DNA from: an uncultured Candidatus Poseidoniales archaeon
GTDB taxonomy: Archaea; Thermoplasmatota; Poseidoniia; Poseidoniales; Poseidoniaceae
Direction: 5' to 3'
NCBI GenBank assembly: GCA_905182635.1
Contig: CAJJCM010000002.1
Coordinates: 1 to 46,651 of the forward strand
DNA: 46,651 bases
Part shown: piece after piece, positions 13,573 through 23,022 of the stretch
Layout of the letters: every line of letters begins with the position of its first letter
Position numbering within the stretch: position 1 is the first letter of the stretch
Position numbers and translations under genes: made by a program
The notes under the pieces: model-generated
What the model saw: the letters and a program-made list of their open reading frames with translations, nothing else
Told to the model about the DNA's origin: nothing
Databases searched by the model: none

Positions 13573-14103
13573 ATGGCAAAACCAAGCAAAGAGCAGGTTC
13601 TTCTCTTGGATGAGTTGAGAAACTTCGTCATTGAGGTCATGCGAGATATGCCTGAGTGGGTTGATGCAAAAGTTGAGCGTTTGCGCTCAATACCATTGGG
13701 TGTGCTTCGTAGGAATGCAACCCAACGTCATGGAGTTACTCGTTGGCGACGAGGTGTTGACCTTCGTTCCCTCAACCCAGAAGATGTTGAAGTGATTGAT
13801 ATTCATCCTCAAATGTTGAATCCACAGTGGAAGGCATATTCTGCCTTTGTCTTACACCATGAATACATTCATGCGCTTGGATTACGTGCTCATAATACTC
13901 TTTTTCGAACACTTGAGGCGGCTTGGCCTGGCCGTACAGCCGGTGGACATGGTACTCAGTTTACCGAACACCTGCGTCGCGAAAAAGCGATTTGGCTATG
14001 GTGTTGCCCAGATTGTCAACAAGAATTCCCACGACAAAAACCATCTCGTAGAAAATATCGATGTCGTAAATGCAATACGATTCTTATCGATAAAAAAATC
14101 TAA
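13573..14103 (+). CDS. SprT-like zinc metalloprotein with C-terminal zinc ribbon
   Basis: A 176-residue protein with the SprT/Spartan arrangement: HEYIHALGLRAHN gives the HExxH zinc motif near residue 96, a third His candidate lies in GGHGTQF, and a C-terminal zinc ribbon is formed by CCPDC and CRKC. Eukaryotic Spartan proteins degrade DNA-protein crosslinks; archaeal SprT-like proteins of this size are mostly uncharacterised, so a protease role in DNA maintenance is inferred from family only. Two starts are possible: ATG 13555, which overlaps the thioesterase gene, or ATG 13573 (MAKPSKEQ). I used the second. The position just after the thioesterase suggests co-transcription without implying shared function. 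Confidence 0.8.
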   Translation: MAKPSKEQVLLLDELRNFVIEVMRDMPEWVDAKVERLRSIPLGVLRRNATQRHGVTRWRRGVDLRSLNPEDVEVIDIHPQMLNPQWKAYSAFVLHHEYIHALGLRAHNTLFRTLEAAWPGRTAGGHGTQFTEHLRREKAIWLWCCPDCQQEFPRQKPSRRKYRCRKCNTILIDKKI

Positions 14104-14159
14104 ATATCGCCTTAGCATCAAACCATTGAATTGAAGGGAGATGATGAATACGGCAATCT

Positions 14160-16214
14160 ATGGGCTGTCGTCATGGTGGTGAACAGCGGCCAATCCGTCC
14201 ATTACTTCTTCTTCTCAGTGTGTTGCTGCTGCCTCTTTTAATCTCAGGAGTCCAAGCGAACTTGAATCAATCAAGCGATGGTGGCGAACTTTTTTTATCA
14301 TGTATTCAAGACAATGAATGCTTCTTAACTCCAGTTGCCACCGGAGAAGAAGTCATTTCAGATACGGTATTCGCCTCACCTGCACAACCCGATACGGTCA
14401 CACTTGAATTTGAAATGGACCCGCAGCAAAAAGAGTTGGCCTTACTCCCGAGTCTTCTCAAATCGATGGTTGTTGATTTGCGATTCACCGGTGAATTCTC
14501 AGGCGCTAATAAACCAGAACTCGAAGTTTCGTTGATTCTTGCTTCAACGGTCACGACATGGAACTTTGATGCAGAAGTCTTACCCTCAGCAACCACTTCA
14601 AATCCCTATACCTTGGAGGATGAAGCACTCAATTTGAACGGAGAACGATTACTGTGGCCAGAGCAAACTGTACGATTGCGATTGACGTTTGTTCTTGACC
14701 GACCGGGGACATGGGAATTGCACCTTCGTGGAGCTTCATCCTTGTATTTAGAAATTCCATGGTCCGAAGATATCGATGCTCGAAATACCGACGAGCCATC
14801 CAGCGACCTCGAACCTCAGTCCACCATTTTTGAAACGATTCATTACGGGGCCTTACTCGAGAACGATCGAGATTGTTGGACCTTTACGATTGAACAACAC
14901 GAACTGTTAAACATCTACCTTGAATGGGAAACTGTTCCAATCGAAATTCAACAAAGTCATGGTTTACCCGACCTCATTCAACCCTCTGGGCGCCTATCGG
15001 CTTCACCGGATGTAATTGTCAAAGAAAACGATGATTCGACTCGAATTACTTACCGTTGGCGTGCTCTTCCTCTTGGAGAATATATCTTCTGTATTGGAGG
15101 GACTGCAGGGAAATTCCAACCCTATATTTGGACCGGCCAACTTTCATATGAAGGTTCAGGCCCTCTCAATCCAAATGACTTTGATGGCAAGGCTTTCTAC
15201 CCCTCAGGTACTGCGCTCTTAGGCGATGAGAATGAAGCAGTATCCCTCACACAATCTGGCTTTGGCCTTCTCTTCCTTGGCTTTTTAGCATTGATTGGAT
15301 TTGTGATTGATGGCCTTCGTAATTCAACCTCTACTTTGCTTCGGTTTGGGGTTTTCACGCCAGGTGTAATTTTCTTACTCGTTGGAGGCATTTTACATCC
15401 GATGTGGGTCTTGGGCGATGAAGTTCAAACCGAATCCGAAATACAACTTGATGATTTGATTGAGATGCGACTCCAACAATTGTGGGATGTTTCGTATCCT
15501 GGTGTCCCCGAACAAGTCTTAGTAACTCATACAGGTTCAACTTGGGGCATGCTCGATGGTGATAATTTACAACTCAGACTTCTTGTTGAGGAGGCACATC
15601 CACTCCCCGATGGCCGATGGCAATTGATTGTACCAGAATTACAAGACCTACGTCTCGACCAAGCCATTTTCTCTCAAGTCGCTCAAGGAGGCGGTCAAAC
15701 GACCGACCAAGGTATGCTTGAACAACAAACAGTTCGCTTTATTCTACTCGCTGGGCGTTCTCTGCTTCTCGATATGCTGATGCTCGAAGCAATGATGGTG
15801 GTCGATGAACTTCCAAAGTCTTCCGTCTTCCATGTTGATTTTGATATGGTGAATGCTCCAGCAACTGGTTCAGTCAATGTTCCTGCTTGGTCAACACGCC
15901 CGGCATCAGTGAGTGTAAACGACTGGGTTCTGCTTCAAGGGGCTTTATTCCCAGAACAGATTTCTGTGAGTCTTTGCGATTGTGATTTAGACCTCTTAGA
16001 TGTCCGTTTTATCGAATCGCCTGGCTTTGATATCGGTGATGTCCCGCAAAACATCAACATCGAGAATGCTTCAGGACTCATTGGTTATTCGACACAAGTT
16101 GCTCTTTTTGGACTGTTCCTTTGTGTATTCGCAAGCCGAACTGAATATCAACGCCGTCAAAAAGCAAAAGCTCTCGCAACAACATTCTTTGGTCAAGAAT
16201 CAAAGTGGGATTGA
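14160..16214 (+). CDS. Large exported membrane protein of unknown function
   Basis: A 684-residue protein of unrecognised family. An N-terminal signal sequence has a very leucine-rich core (PLLLLLSVLLLPLLISGVQA). The first 360 or so residues are extracytoplasmic-type beta-rich sequence. Two hydrophobic helices follow (about residues 366-384 and 393-415), then a second soluble domain of about 220 residues, then a third helix (about 642-660) and a short Arg/Lys-rich tail. In-frame sequence upstream of the ATG is closed by a TGA at 14142, so the start is fixed to within a codon or two. It follows the SprT-like gene by 56 bp. No catalytic motif is evident. Confidence 0.72.
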   Translation: MGCRHGGEQRPIRPLLLLLSVLLLPLLISGVQANLNQSSDGGELFLSCIQDNECFLTPVATGEEVISDTVFASPAQPDTVTLEFEMDPQQKELALLPSLLKSMVVDLRFTGEFSGANKPELEVSLILASTVTTWNFDAEVLPSATTSNPYTLEDEALNLNGERLLWPEQTVRLRLTFVLDRPGTWELHLRGASSLYLEIPWSEDIDARNTDEPSSDLEPQSTIFETIHYGALLENDRDCWTFTIEQHELLNIYLEWETVPIEIQQSHGLPDLIQPSGRLSASPDVIVKENDDSTRITYRWRALPLGEYIFCIGGTAGKFQPYIWTGQLSYEGSGPLNPNDFDGKAFYPSGTALLGDENEAVSLTQSGFGLLFLGFLALIGFVIDGLRNSTSTLLRFGVFTPGVIFLLVGGILHPMWVLGDEVQTESEIQLDDLIEMRLQQLWDVSYPGVPEQVLVTHTGSTWGMLDGDNLQLRLLVEEAHPLPDGRWQLIVPELQDLRLDQAIFSQVAQGGGQTTDQGMLEQQTVRFILLAGRSLLLDMLMLEAMMVVDELPKSSVFHVDFDMVNAPATGSVNVPAWSTRPASVSVNDWVLLQGALFPEQISVSLCDCDLDLLDVRFIESPGFDIGDVPQNINIENASGLIGYSTQVALFGLFLCVFASRTEYQRRQKAKALATTFFGQESKWD

Positions 16215-16217
16215 AGT

Positions 16218-16844
16218 TTACTTCTTTCCTTTCTTTGCTTTTTCTTTAGCATCTTGAATGACGTCATCAGAATCAACGCCTGCCTTTTTAGCAGCCTCTT
16301 TGATGATTTCTTCCTCTCGTGTAGAGATTTCTCCATCTTTGGAAGCGGACTTGACTACAGCATCGATGTTCATCTTTGCGGCTTCTTCATCGGTAATGCC
16401 CAATGCGTCTTGGAATGATTTCAATTCAGCCAATTCTACTTCGGTGATGATTCCATCTTCCCAAGCGGCTTCATAGGATTCCAAAAGGAAGGAACGGTAT
16501 GCGTCTGGATTGACAAGAACATCTCGGATCAGGCCATGATTCGGGCCGTCATCCTTTTGTGACATCTCAAGGATAGCAATCGAGCGACGCATTTCCTTGA
16601 CTGCCATATCTTTGAGGCCGTGTCCAGCCCAAACTGCACCTGCTGCGATGACAGCAGCAGCAAACCAACGCATGACGTCAGGATTAACAAATTCCCAAGG
16701 TGCGACAAGGTGGAAAATACCGAGCACAGCCATTGCTGCACCACACATAACTTCGACCCAGTCATTCATATCCGGTTCATCTTGAAAAATCGAAAGTCGT
16801 TCTTCAACCATGGTTTCAACATCATCGCCCATGTGTAAGGACAT
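16218..16844 (-). CDS. Two-TM protein with acidic helical, TerB-like C-terminal domain
   Basis: A 208-residue protein. Residues 29-48 and 58-77 are hydrophobic helices (GAAMAVLGIFHLVAPW and FAAAVIAAGAVWAGHGL). The cytosolic-type C-terminal 110 residues are helical and acidic, with repeated D-G-x-I/E-[ST]-x-x-E patterns (WEDGIITEVELAELKSFQ and SKDGEISTREEEIIKEA). Such paired helices with a D-G turn resemble TerB/tellurite-resistance-like and EF-hand-like folds; that is pattern similarity only. It ends in a lysine-rich tail (KEKAKKGKK). The start is ATG 16844, with a second ATG four codons in. It converges with the 684-aa membrane protein (3-bp gap) and is divergent from hel308. Confidence 0.7.
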   Translation of the reverse strand: MSLHMGDDVETMVEERLSIFQDEPDMNDWVEVMCGAAMAVLGIFHLVAPWEFVNPDVMRWFAAAVIAAGAVWAGHGLKDMAVKEMRRSIAILEMSQKDDGPNHGLIRDVLVNPDAYRSFLLESYEAAWEDGIITEVELAELKSFQDALGITDEEAAKMNIDAVVKSASKDGEISTREEEIIKEAAKKAGVDSDDVIQDAKEKAKKGKK

Positions 16845-16923
16845 GAGAAGCCGGGTCTTATGGGTGTCGGATTGAACCTATCCAAGCGTTGTCCTTTTGG
16901 ACTGTTGGCGCGGTTGAGGATAC

Positions 16924-19539
16924 ATGGAGGCGACCGAGCGGGCAGTGATGGCCTTAGATTTGCCTCCAAAGGTGCTCAAGTTCTTGACAGAAACGTGGGG
17001 AATCAAACACCTCCATCCCCCTCAGCACGAGGCGATGCCGAGTGTTTTGTCAGGTGCCAACACTTTACTCGCAATTCCAACTGCAAGCGGCAAGTCATTA
17101 GTTGCTTACCTCGGTATTGTGCGGCGTTTACTCGTCGATGAACCGGGTTCAAAGGCCGTGTATATTGTCCCTCTCAAAGCCCTTGCAAGTGAGAAGCATG
17201 AAGACTTGGTTGCCTTGGGTGGTTCGGTCGGATTAACCGTTGGGCTTGGCATAGGTGATGCTTCGGGAGAAGCCAAAAAAATCGACGAATGCGATATTCT
17301 GGTATGTACTTCAGAGAAACTCGATTCATTAATGCGAAATCGGTCTGAACTTATGGCAAATGTATCGATTGTAATCGCCGATGAATTTCATCTTATGAAT
17401 GATTCAACTCGAGGCCCAACCCTGGAAATAAACCTCACGCGATTACGATACCTTCGCCCAAAAGCACAAATTATCGCTCTTTCAGCCACGGTTGGCAATT
17501 GTGAAGAATTGGCTACCTGGCTCGATGCAAACCTCGTCATTTCATCATGGAGGCCCGTCGCTTTGGAATACAGCACCTTTCATGATTTACACCTTGAACC
17601 TCGACTTGTTCAAGCCGCAGGTCTGTCGACAGAAGCAGATGTACTCCAACCTCCACGTGACCTCGAAGGGCCAAAATCGCACCCGAGTTGGGTGGTTGTC
17701 AATGATGCAATCGACCAAGAGGGGCAAGTGCTGATCTTTGTCGGAACTCGACGCAGTGCTCAGTCCGAGGCTTTGAAACTCTCCAAACGAGTTGAAAAGC
17801 GACTCAAAAAAGAAGACCCTGACCGGCTGAAACGCTTGGAACTCTTCGCTTCAACACTTGAAGGGCGTAGTCAAACGGCCATGGCGGAGCGCCTTGCCGA
17901 ATCAATACGGGGCGGTATTGCATTCCACCACGCAGGCCTAACCCACGGCCAAAGAAAGGCCATCGAAGGCGCTTTTAAAGAGGGTTTACTCATTGGATTA
18001 ACAGCAACACCAACGTTGGCAGCAGGTGTCAATTTACCTGCTCGCAGAGTCTTGGTTCGAGACCTCAAGCGTTGGCATGATGGAATGAGTCGTCCACTTC
18101 CAGTGATGGAGGTTCGCCAAATGCTTGGCCGGGCTGGCCGTCCAAAGTACGATACTTTTGGAGAAGCATGGGTCTTGTGTAAGGGGACGGATGGCTGGAG
18201 TATTGCTGATGATGTCAGCGAACGGTATTTCTTTGGACCCGTAGAATCGATTTCCTCAAAATTAGCAAGTGAACCAGCATTACGCGCTCACCTTTTGGCT
18301 TCAATTGCAACTGGAGGATTTCGTCATCGTGGTGAAATTGGTGATTTCTTTTCAGCTACTTTCCTTGGATCCACCATCTCGAAAATGCAACTCAATGAAC
18401 GCCTTGATGAAATGCTAAATTGGTTGGTTGAAGAACGATTTATTCGTAAAAAAGGCATCGATGAAGCCTATGCTCAACGTCGTGCAGATGCTCAAGTAAG
18501 CAGTGATGAAGAAGAAAACTGGGACGATGAAATGCCAATATGGGCAACCATCGCCCAATCAACGGGTGGGGTTGAATTGCGTTCAAGTCGTTCAGAACAA
18601 ACTCCGCTGCCCAAGTCATCGACTGCGTTTACACAGGCCTCCTTAGGTTTTACTTCCGCTTCGGATTTGGCTCAAGTAGGAGGTTGGTCTGCGCCTTCAG
18701 CGAACGACCATTCCTCGATGGAATATGAAGCGACTCTGATGGGTGAGCGGATCACACAACTCTATCTTGACCCACTTTCGGCATCGGTCTTGCGGACAGG
18801 CCTTCGAAGGGCAGTTCGTCGGAAAGTACGTCAAAACGGTCCAGTAACCGACTTTGGCTTGATGCATTTAGCGTCTTCAACCCCTGATTTCTTACCACTT
18901 TGGGCTAAGAACTCTGAAATGGAACGAAGTTCTTCTCTTTGGCTCAAAACCAATGCTGTAGAAGATGAATTGCTCGCGGATGATTCGTTGGAAGAACGAT
19001 TACTGGGTAAGGTCAAATCAGCATGGATGCTTGAAAAGTGGATTGAAGAGGAAACACTGCGCACCATCGAAAGTGATCTTGATGTTAGCCCTGGAGATGT
19101 CAATCATCGTGTCGACCTCATGGGATGGCTTCTTGCTGCTGCCCAGCAAGTTCTTCTGACGGATGACGCCTTTGCTGAGGAACACCTTCCAATCATTGGA
19201 GAGATTGCTACCATTCTCGATATGTTGAGGCAACGAGTCCGGCATGGTTGTAAAACTGACTTGCTGCAATTGGTCAACATCAAGCATATTGGGCGTGCGC
19301 GTGCACGAGAATTGGCCGGTATGGGCATCAGAACACCGAAAGGGGTCATTTCAATGGACCGCCCGACGCGAAACAAAATCTTGGCAAAACGAGGATGGGG
19401 CCCACAGTTACTCGAAAAAATTCACAAAGAAGTCGAAAAAGTCCTCCGTCGCCCCGAATCGCCAGAAAAGCGGAGTAAGGCAATCACTCAACGTGATGAC
19501 GATGTTCCACTTTCGGATGAGACTCCATCGGATAATTGA
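16924..19539 (+). CDS. hel308: Hel308-type superfamily 2 DNA helicase
   Basis: A Ski2-like 3'-5' DNA helicase that acts at stalled replication forks and in recombination. The motifs appear in order: the Q-motif-like HPPQHEA (about residue 31), Walker A AIPTASGKS (50-58), PLKALA, DEFH box (153-156), SAT in ALSATVGN (about 186), GIAFHHAGLT, TPTLAAGVNLPAR and motif VI QMLGRAGRP. Winged-helix and ratchet domains follow. The C-terminus carries a helix-hairpin-helix module (NIKHIGRARARELAGMGI). The length of 871 residues exceeds the usual 700-750; an acidic and Ser/Thr-rich stretch of about 85 residues in the middle (roughly 515-600) accounts for most of this. Cgi121 starts 25 bp downstream. Confidence 0.93.
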   Translation: MEATERAVMALDLPPKVLKFLTETWGIKHLHPPQHEAMPSVLSGANTLLAIPTASGKSLVAYLGIVRRLLVDEPGSKAVYIVPLKALASEKHEDLVALGGSVGLTVGLGIGDASGEAKKIDECDILVCTSEKLDSLMRNRSELMANVSIVIADEFHLMNDSTRGPTLEINLTRLRYLRPKAQIIALSATVGNCEELATWLDANLVISSWRPVALEYSTFHDLHLEPRLVQAAGLSTEADVLQPPRDLEGPKSHPSWVVVNDAIDQEGQVLIFVGTRRSAQSEALKLSKRVEKRLKKEDPDRLKRLELFASTLEGRSQTAMAERLAESIRGGIAFHHAGLTHGQRKAIEGAFKEGLLIGLTATPTLAAGVNLPARRVLVRDLKRWHDGMSRPLPVMEVRQMLGRAGRPKYDTFGEAWVLCKGTDGWSIADDVSERYFFGPVESISSKLASEPALRAHLLASIATGGFRHRGEIGDFFSATFLGSTISKMQLNERLDEMLNWLVEERFIRKKGIDEAYAQRRADAQVSSDEEENWDDEMPIWATIAQSTGGVELRSSRSEQTPLPKSSTAFTQASLGFTSASDLAQVGGWSAPSANDHSSMEYEATLMGERITQLYLDPLSASVLRTGLRRAVRRKVRQNGPVTDFGLMHLASSTPDFLPLWAKNSEMERSSSLWLKTNAVEDELLADDSLEERLLGKVKSAWMLEKWIEEETLRTIESDLDVSPGDVNHRVDLMGWLLAAAQQVLLTDDAFAEEHLPIIGEIATILDMLRQRVRHGCKTDLLQLVNIKHIGRARARELAGMGIRTPKGVISMDRPTRNKILAKRGWGPQLLEKIHKEVEKVLRRPESPEKRSKAITQRDDDVPLSDETPSDN

Positions 19540-19564
19540 AAGAGAATATCCATCTGGAATCACC

Positions 19565-20122
19565 ATGGCACAACCTCCGTTCCCATGCTTTGCTTGGTGT
19601 TCAGAGCAGCCAGTTGATGCCAAGAGGCTCCTCCAAACATTCCTTGAACTCCGTCCAAACTCTCAATGGGTAATGGTCGGTGATGGATGCGTGCAATCCA
19701 ATCTCCAATTGTGGACCGCGTGGATGTGTGCATCTCGAAGATGGATTCGTAAGACTTCATTGGCTCGCTCGCTCGACGCTGAGTTCTTGCGCTATCTTTC
19801 GGGAACCCACCATGTTTCTGAAGCCTTCAAACGGTCGGGTGTTCGAGACGATGACAATGCGGGTTTTGTTGTTTTTTTACCCGAGGCCATCGCTACTGAT
19901 GAAACTCAAGCGGATTGCCAAGTGGTCGAATATGACTTTGAAGATATTGAACTCCAAGCAACTTCGATGCTTTCCCGTCTTGAACTCGAAACGAATTCGG
20001 ATGAATATATTCTTTCAAAATTAGGGGCACTCCGGCTGGGAATGAAATTTGAATCCGAACAAGAAGTCCTTACCGAATCTGCACTTATTGGACATATTCT
20101 CTCTTCTGAATTTACTTCGTGA
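19565..20122 (+). CDS. cgi121: KEOPS complex subunit Cgi121
   Basis: Regulatory subunit of KEOPS, which with Kae1, Bud32 and Pcc1 makes the t6A modification at position 37 of ANN-decoding tRNAs; Cgi121 binds Bud32 and the tRNA CCA end. The core family pattern is visible in LWTAWMCASRRWIRKTSLARSLDAEF followed by LRYLSGTHHVSEAFKRSG (a helix with the ARSL..EFL.YLSG signature). The track ORF begins at 19244 in an out-of-frame extension inside hel308; the real start is most likely ATG 19565, giving 185 residues. No strong Shine-Dalgarno site is seen, so translation may depend on hel308. No other KEOPS genes lie in the window. Confidence 0.88.
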   Translation: MAQPPFPCFAWCSEQPVDAKRLLQTFLELRPNSQWVMVGDGCVQSNLQLWTAWMCASRRWIRKTSLARSLDAEFLRYLSGTHHVSEAFKRSGVRDDDNAGFVVFLPEAIATDETQADCQVVEYDFEDIELQATSMLSRLELETNSDEYILSKLGALRLGMKFESEQEVLTESALIGHILSSEFTS

Positions 20123-20173
20123 GCAAAACGAAATAGAGTAGAGTTCAAACACCATTGCTTCTACCGCCTTTGT

Positions 20174-21616
20174 ATGGTGATGAGCGCAAGTCCAACTGAT
20201 GAGCACAGACCGAGTACAGGTCGCTACCTCGATCAATCGAAAATACAAGCTGCACTTGACCATGCACAAGACCTTGGTGCATCGTATGCGGAAGTTCGAT
20301 TGATGGCAATTACCGATTCGAGTGTCGCTCTTCGAGATGCAAAACTTGAGCGAGCAATTCCTGGACAAGAAGTTGGCGTCACCTTGAGAATTTTGGCGGA
20401 CGGTGCGTGGGGTGTTCATTCGACCACGGACTTAATCTCTTTACCATCTCAAATTGAATCGACGGTTCGACTGGCAAAAGCAGTTGCTGCTCGCCGTTCC
20501 TCTAAAGACAGACCCGTTCAGTTGGCGGAAGTCCCCATTTTGCAAGACGAGATTCATTGGAAACCAAAGCAAGATGTTCGTAACACGGAGTTACAAACTA
20601 AAATTGATTATTTGAACACACTCCATGACAGTGCGGCAGACGATGACCGCATTATTTCAGTGACGTGTGGCTGGAGCGATGAGCACCTCCATACAGAACT
20701 GATGACCAGTGAAGGAATGAACCGAGTTTGGTCATTCCAACGTTCACTCATCAATGCAAGCGTCACCGGTCGAGATGGTGACGAGGTAGTATCCTATAGA
20801 ACAAGACACGGCGGAGAAGGTGGGCTTGAAGTTATCGAAGCATGTGACCTCGGACAACTCGGTGAATCAGCCCGAATTGCCACATTACGTCTCCTCAAAG
20901 CAGAACGAGCACCTTCTGGTAAATTGCCACTGATCGCCGACCGCGATTTGACAGGTGTCTACATTCACGAAGCACTGGGCCATCCATGTGAAGCCGACCT
21001 TGTGGCTGCTGGTGATTCATGTCTTGCTGGGAAACTCGGTCAGACCATCGGAAATGATATTGTATCGGTCGTTGATGACCCTACAATGCGTGGTGGCTAC
21101 GGAGCCCATCCAATCGATGATGAAGGACTCGACACTCGTGAGAAAAACCTCATCAAGAAAGGTGTTCTTACAGAATACCTCAATCATCGAGAGACTGCGC
21201 ATCACTTTGGCATAGAGCCAAATGCAGGTGCACGAGCCCAAGATGGCTTGCACCATCCACTTGTTCGCATGTCGAACACAATGATCAAGGGTGGAACGCA
21301 CAATGACATCGATGAATTGATGGAAGACATTCAGTATGGCGTTTTTGCTTGTGGCTCTCGTGGCGGTCAAGTCGATACAGGTCGTGGCTCATTCCAATTT
21401 GCAGCCCAAGAAGCTTGGTTGATTGAAAACGGAGAAATCACTCGTCCATTGAAAGATGTAAGCGTAAGTGGTTTGACACTTCAAATTCTAAAAGATGTTG
21501 ATGGATTAACCCGGGATGCACGCCTTGCAGCCCCTGGATTCTGTGGCAAAGGACAAACTGTCCCTGTCGGTGACGGCGGCCCAATTATGCGAATTTCTCA
21601 GGCTCTGGTGGGCTGA
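20174..21616 (+). CDS. tldD: TldD metalloprotease-like protein
   Basis: Catalytic partner of the TldD-TldE heterodimer, a zinc protease that in bacteria trims leader peptides such as those of microcins and unfolded peptides. The HExxxH zinc motif is intact as HEALGHPCE, with the third-ligand cysteine region downstream (CGSRGGQVDTGRG). The N-terminal half shows the two-layer domain of the family (YAEVRLMAITDSS, GVTLRILADGAWG), and the C-terminus has PVGDGGPIMR. The 480-residue length is normal. Two near-adjacent ATGs (20174 and 20180) are possible starts. tldE begins two bases after the stop, which indicates an operon. The archaeal substrate is unknown and no peptide-modification genes are adjacent. 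Confidence 0.95.
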   Translation: MVMSASPTDEHRPSTGRYLDQSKIQAALDHAQDLGASYAEVRLMAITDSSVALRDAKLERAIPGQEVGVTLRILADGAWGVHSTTDLISLPSQIESTVRLAKAVAARRSSKDRPVQLAEVPILQDEIHWKPKQDVRNTELQTKIDYLNTLHDSAADDDRIISVTCGWSDEHLHTELMTSEGMNRVWSFQRSLINASVTGRDGDEVVSYRTRHGGEGGLEVIEACDLGQLGESARIATLRLLKAERAPSGKLPLIADRDLTGVYIHEALGHPCEADLVAAGDSCLAGKLGQTIGNDIVSVVDDPTMRGGYGAHPIDDEGLDTREKNLIKKGVLTEYLNHRETAHHFGIEPNAGARAQDGLHHPLVRMSNTMIKGGTHNDIDELMEDIQYGVFACGSRGGQVDTGRGSFQFAAQEAWLIENGEITRPLKDVSVSGLTLQILKDVDGLTRDARLAAPGFCGKGQTVPVGDGGPIMRISQALVG

Positions 21617-21618
21617 AA

Positions 21619-23022
21619 ATGCTTCCAGATGATGCAGTCGACCGTATTGTAGCGGGTTGCCGAAGCATTGGTGCTCTCTGTCAAAGCCAAGGTGTTCAAC
21701 AATGGGAAATCGTGGCCACACAATCGTATGGGCACAGCATAGACATTGAAGCGGGTAAAATCGCCCTTGCTGCCGGAGGCGGTGAAGGTGGCTATGGTAT
21801 TCGGATTGTCGAAGATGGACGATTTGGTTATGCATATCTTGTCGATTTAGGCTCTGCAGATTATGCCATTCAACAAGCACGCGATATTGCTAAAGTATCG
21901 CCTTCTGTGAAGGGTTTTGTCCTTCCGAGTGAACAAGAGGCGAAAAAAGTAGGAGGATTGTTTGACAAGAACATCCTCAGTATTGGTCCCGAAGATTTAC
22001 TTGAACAGGCTGATGCGATTTTGAGTGAAGTTGCTTCCCTTGATGAACGAGCCGTCGTTACTGGCGGTGGCTTAGGCGTTGGAGCAAGTGCTGATGCGAT
22101 TTTTTCCAGTGAAGGGATCGAGTCCAGCGGTGTGACGACTTCACATGGAATTGGTGTTCAAGTTTCCATCGATGCCGATGATGAGTTGACCAGTTCATAC
22201 GAAGGTGATTCAAGTTGTCAACGCCTTCAGAATGTACCTGATTGTATTGCTGTTGCTGTTGATTGGGCACAGAAGACCCGTGGGCCTATTGAAGTCAATA
22301 CCGAAGCACATGACACTCCAGTTTTGATGACAAGTGAAGGTTTTTCACCGTTGTTTTCAATGGTCGTTCCTTCTGCTGTTCGTGGTGACCGGTTGGTTCG
22401 AAATGAATCATTCTGGTCTGGAAAGCAAGGTGAACTTGTGCTTGCAGACGACCTTTCACTCATCGATGATGGAAGAATGGAGGGCGGAAAATCGGCTTCT
22501 TCTCGAGATGGAGAAGGCGTTCCAACTCGCCGCCAAACCTTAGTCGAAAACGGCCGTCTTGTTGGTTCATTGTGGTCGACAAGAGATGCTGCACAACAAG
22601 TGGCTGAAGGCCGTATCGAACATGCAGAAACCAACGGTTGTGCAGTTCGAGGTAGTCATCAAAGTCCACCGGGTACTGGCTGTGCTGATTTACAAATGGT
22701 TTCCTCTCGAAAAAGCTCCTCGCAAGAGGCACTTCTTGAGCGAATGGAAGACGGTTACATCGTCCATAGCGTCATGGGGGCGCATACTGCGAATCCAACC
22801 AGTGGTGATTTCTCGGTTACATCGAGTACGCTCTTGCGGGTCGAGGGTGGAGAAATTCTAGGACCGGTTAAGCAAGCTGGGCTATCTGGTAATCTTGCTA
22901 AGGCTCTTTCTAAAGAAGTGTACCTTGGGAATGATGTTCGTATCCAAGGATCTTATTCATCCGGCAACATGCACCTTCCTGACGTCCTGTTGATGCAAGG
23001 ATTACGAATCAACCCCGCATAA
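21619..23022 (+). CDS. tldE: TldE/PmbA, partner of TldD
   Basis: Non-catalytic paralogue of TldD that completes the heterodimeric protease. It has the same overall fold (GGEGGYGIRIVEDGRFGYAY in the N-terminal half, SGNMHLPDVLLMQGLRI at the C-terminus) but lacks the HExxxH motif, as expected for the E subunit. Length of 467 residues is usual. Its start lies 2 bp after the tldD stop. The stop is followed by the unusual 190-bp gap before rpa. Confidence 0.93.
   Translation: MLPDDAVDRIVAGCRSIGALCQSQGVQQWEIVATQSYGHSIDIEAGKIALAAGGGEGGYGIRIVEDGRFGYAYLVDLGSADYAIQQARDIAKVSPSVKGFVLPSEQEAKKVGGLFDKNILSIGPEDLLEQADAILSEVASLDERAVVTGGGLGVGASADAIFSSEGIESSGVTTSHGIGVQVSIDADDELTSSYEGDSSCQRLQNVPDCIAVAVDWAQKTRGPIEVNTEAHDTPVLMTSEGFSPLFSMVVPSAVRGDRLVRNESFWSGKQGELVLADDLSLIDDGRMEGGKSASSRDGEGVPTRRQTLVENGRLVGSLWSTRDAAQQVAEGRIEHAETNGCAVRGSHQSPPGTGCADLQMVSSRKSSSQEALLERMEDGYIVHSVMGAHTANPTSGDFSVTSSTLLRVEGGEILGPVKQAGLSGNLAKALSKEVYLGNDVRIQGSYSSGNMHLPDVLLMQGLRINPA

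Noticed and set aside
19244-19564. N-terminal 107 codons of the track ORF 19244..20122
   Set aside because: This part is out of frame inside hel308 and has no Cgi121 character; homology begins after ATG 19565.
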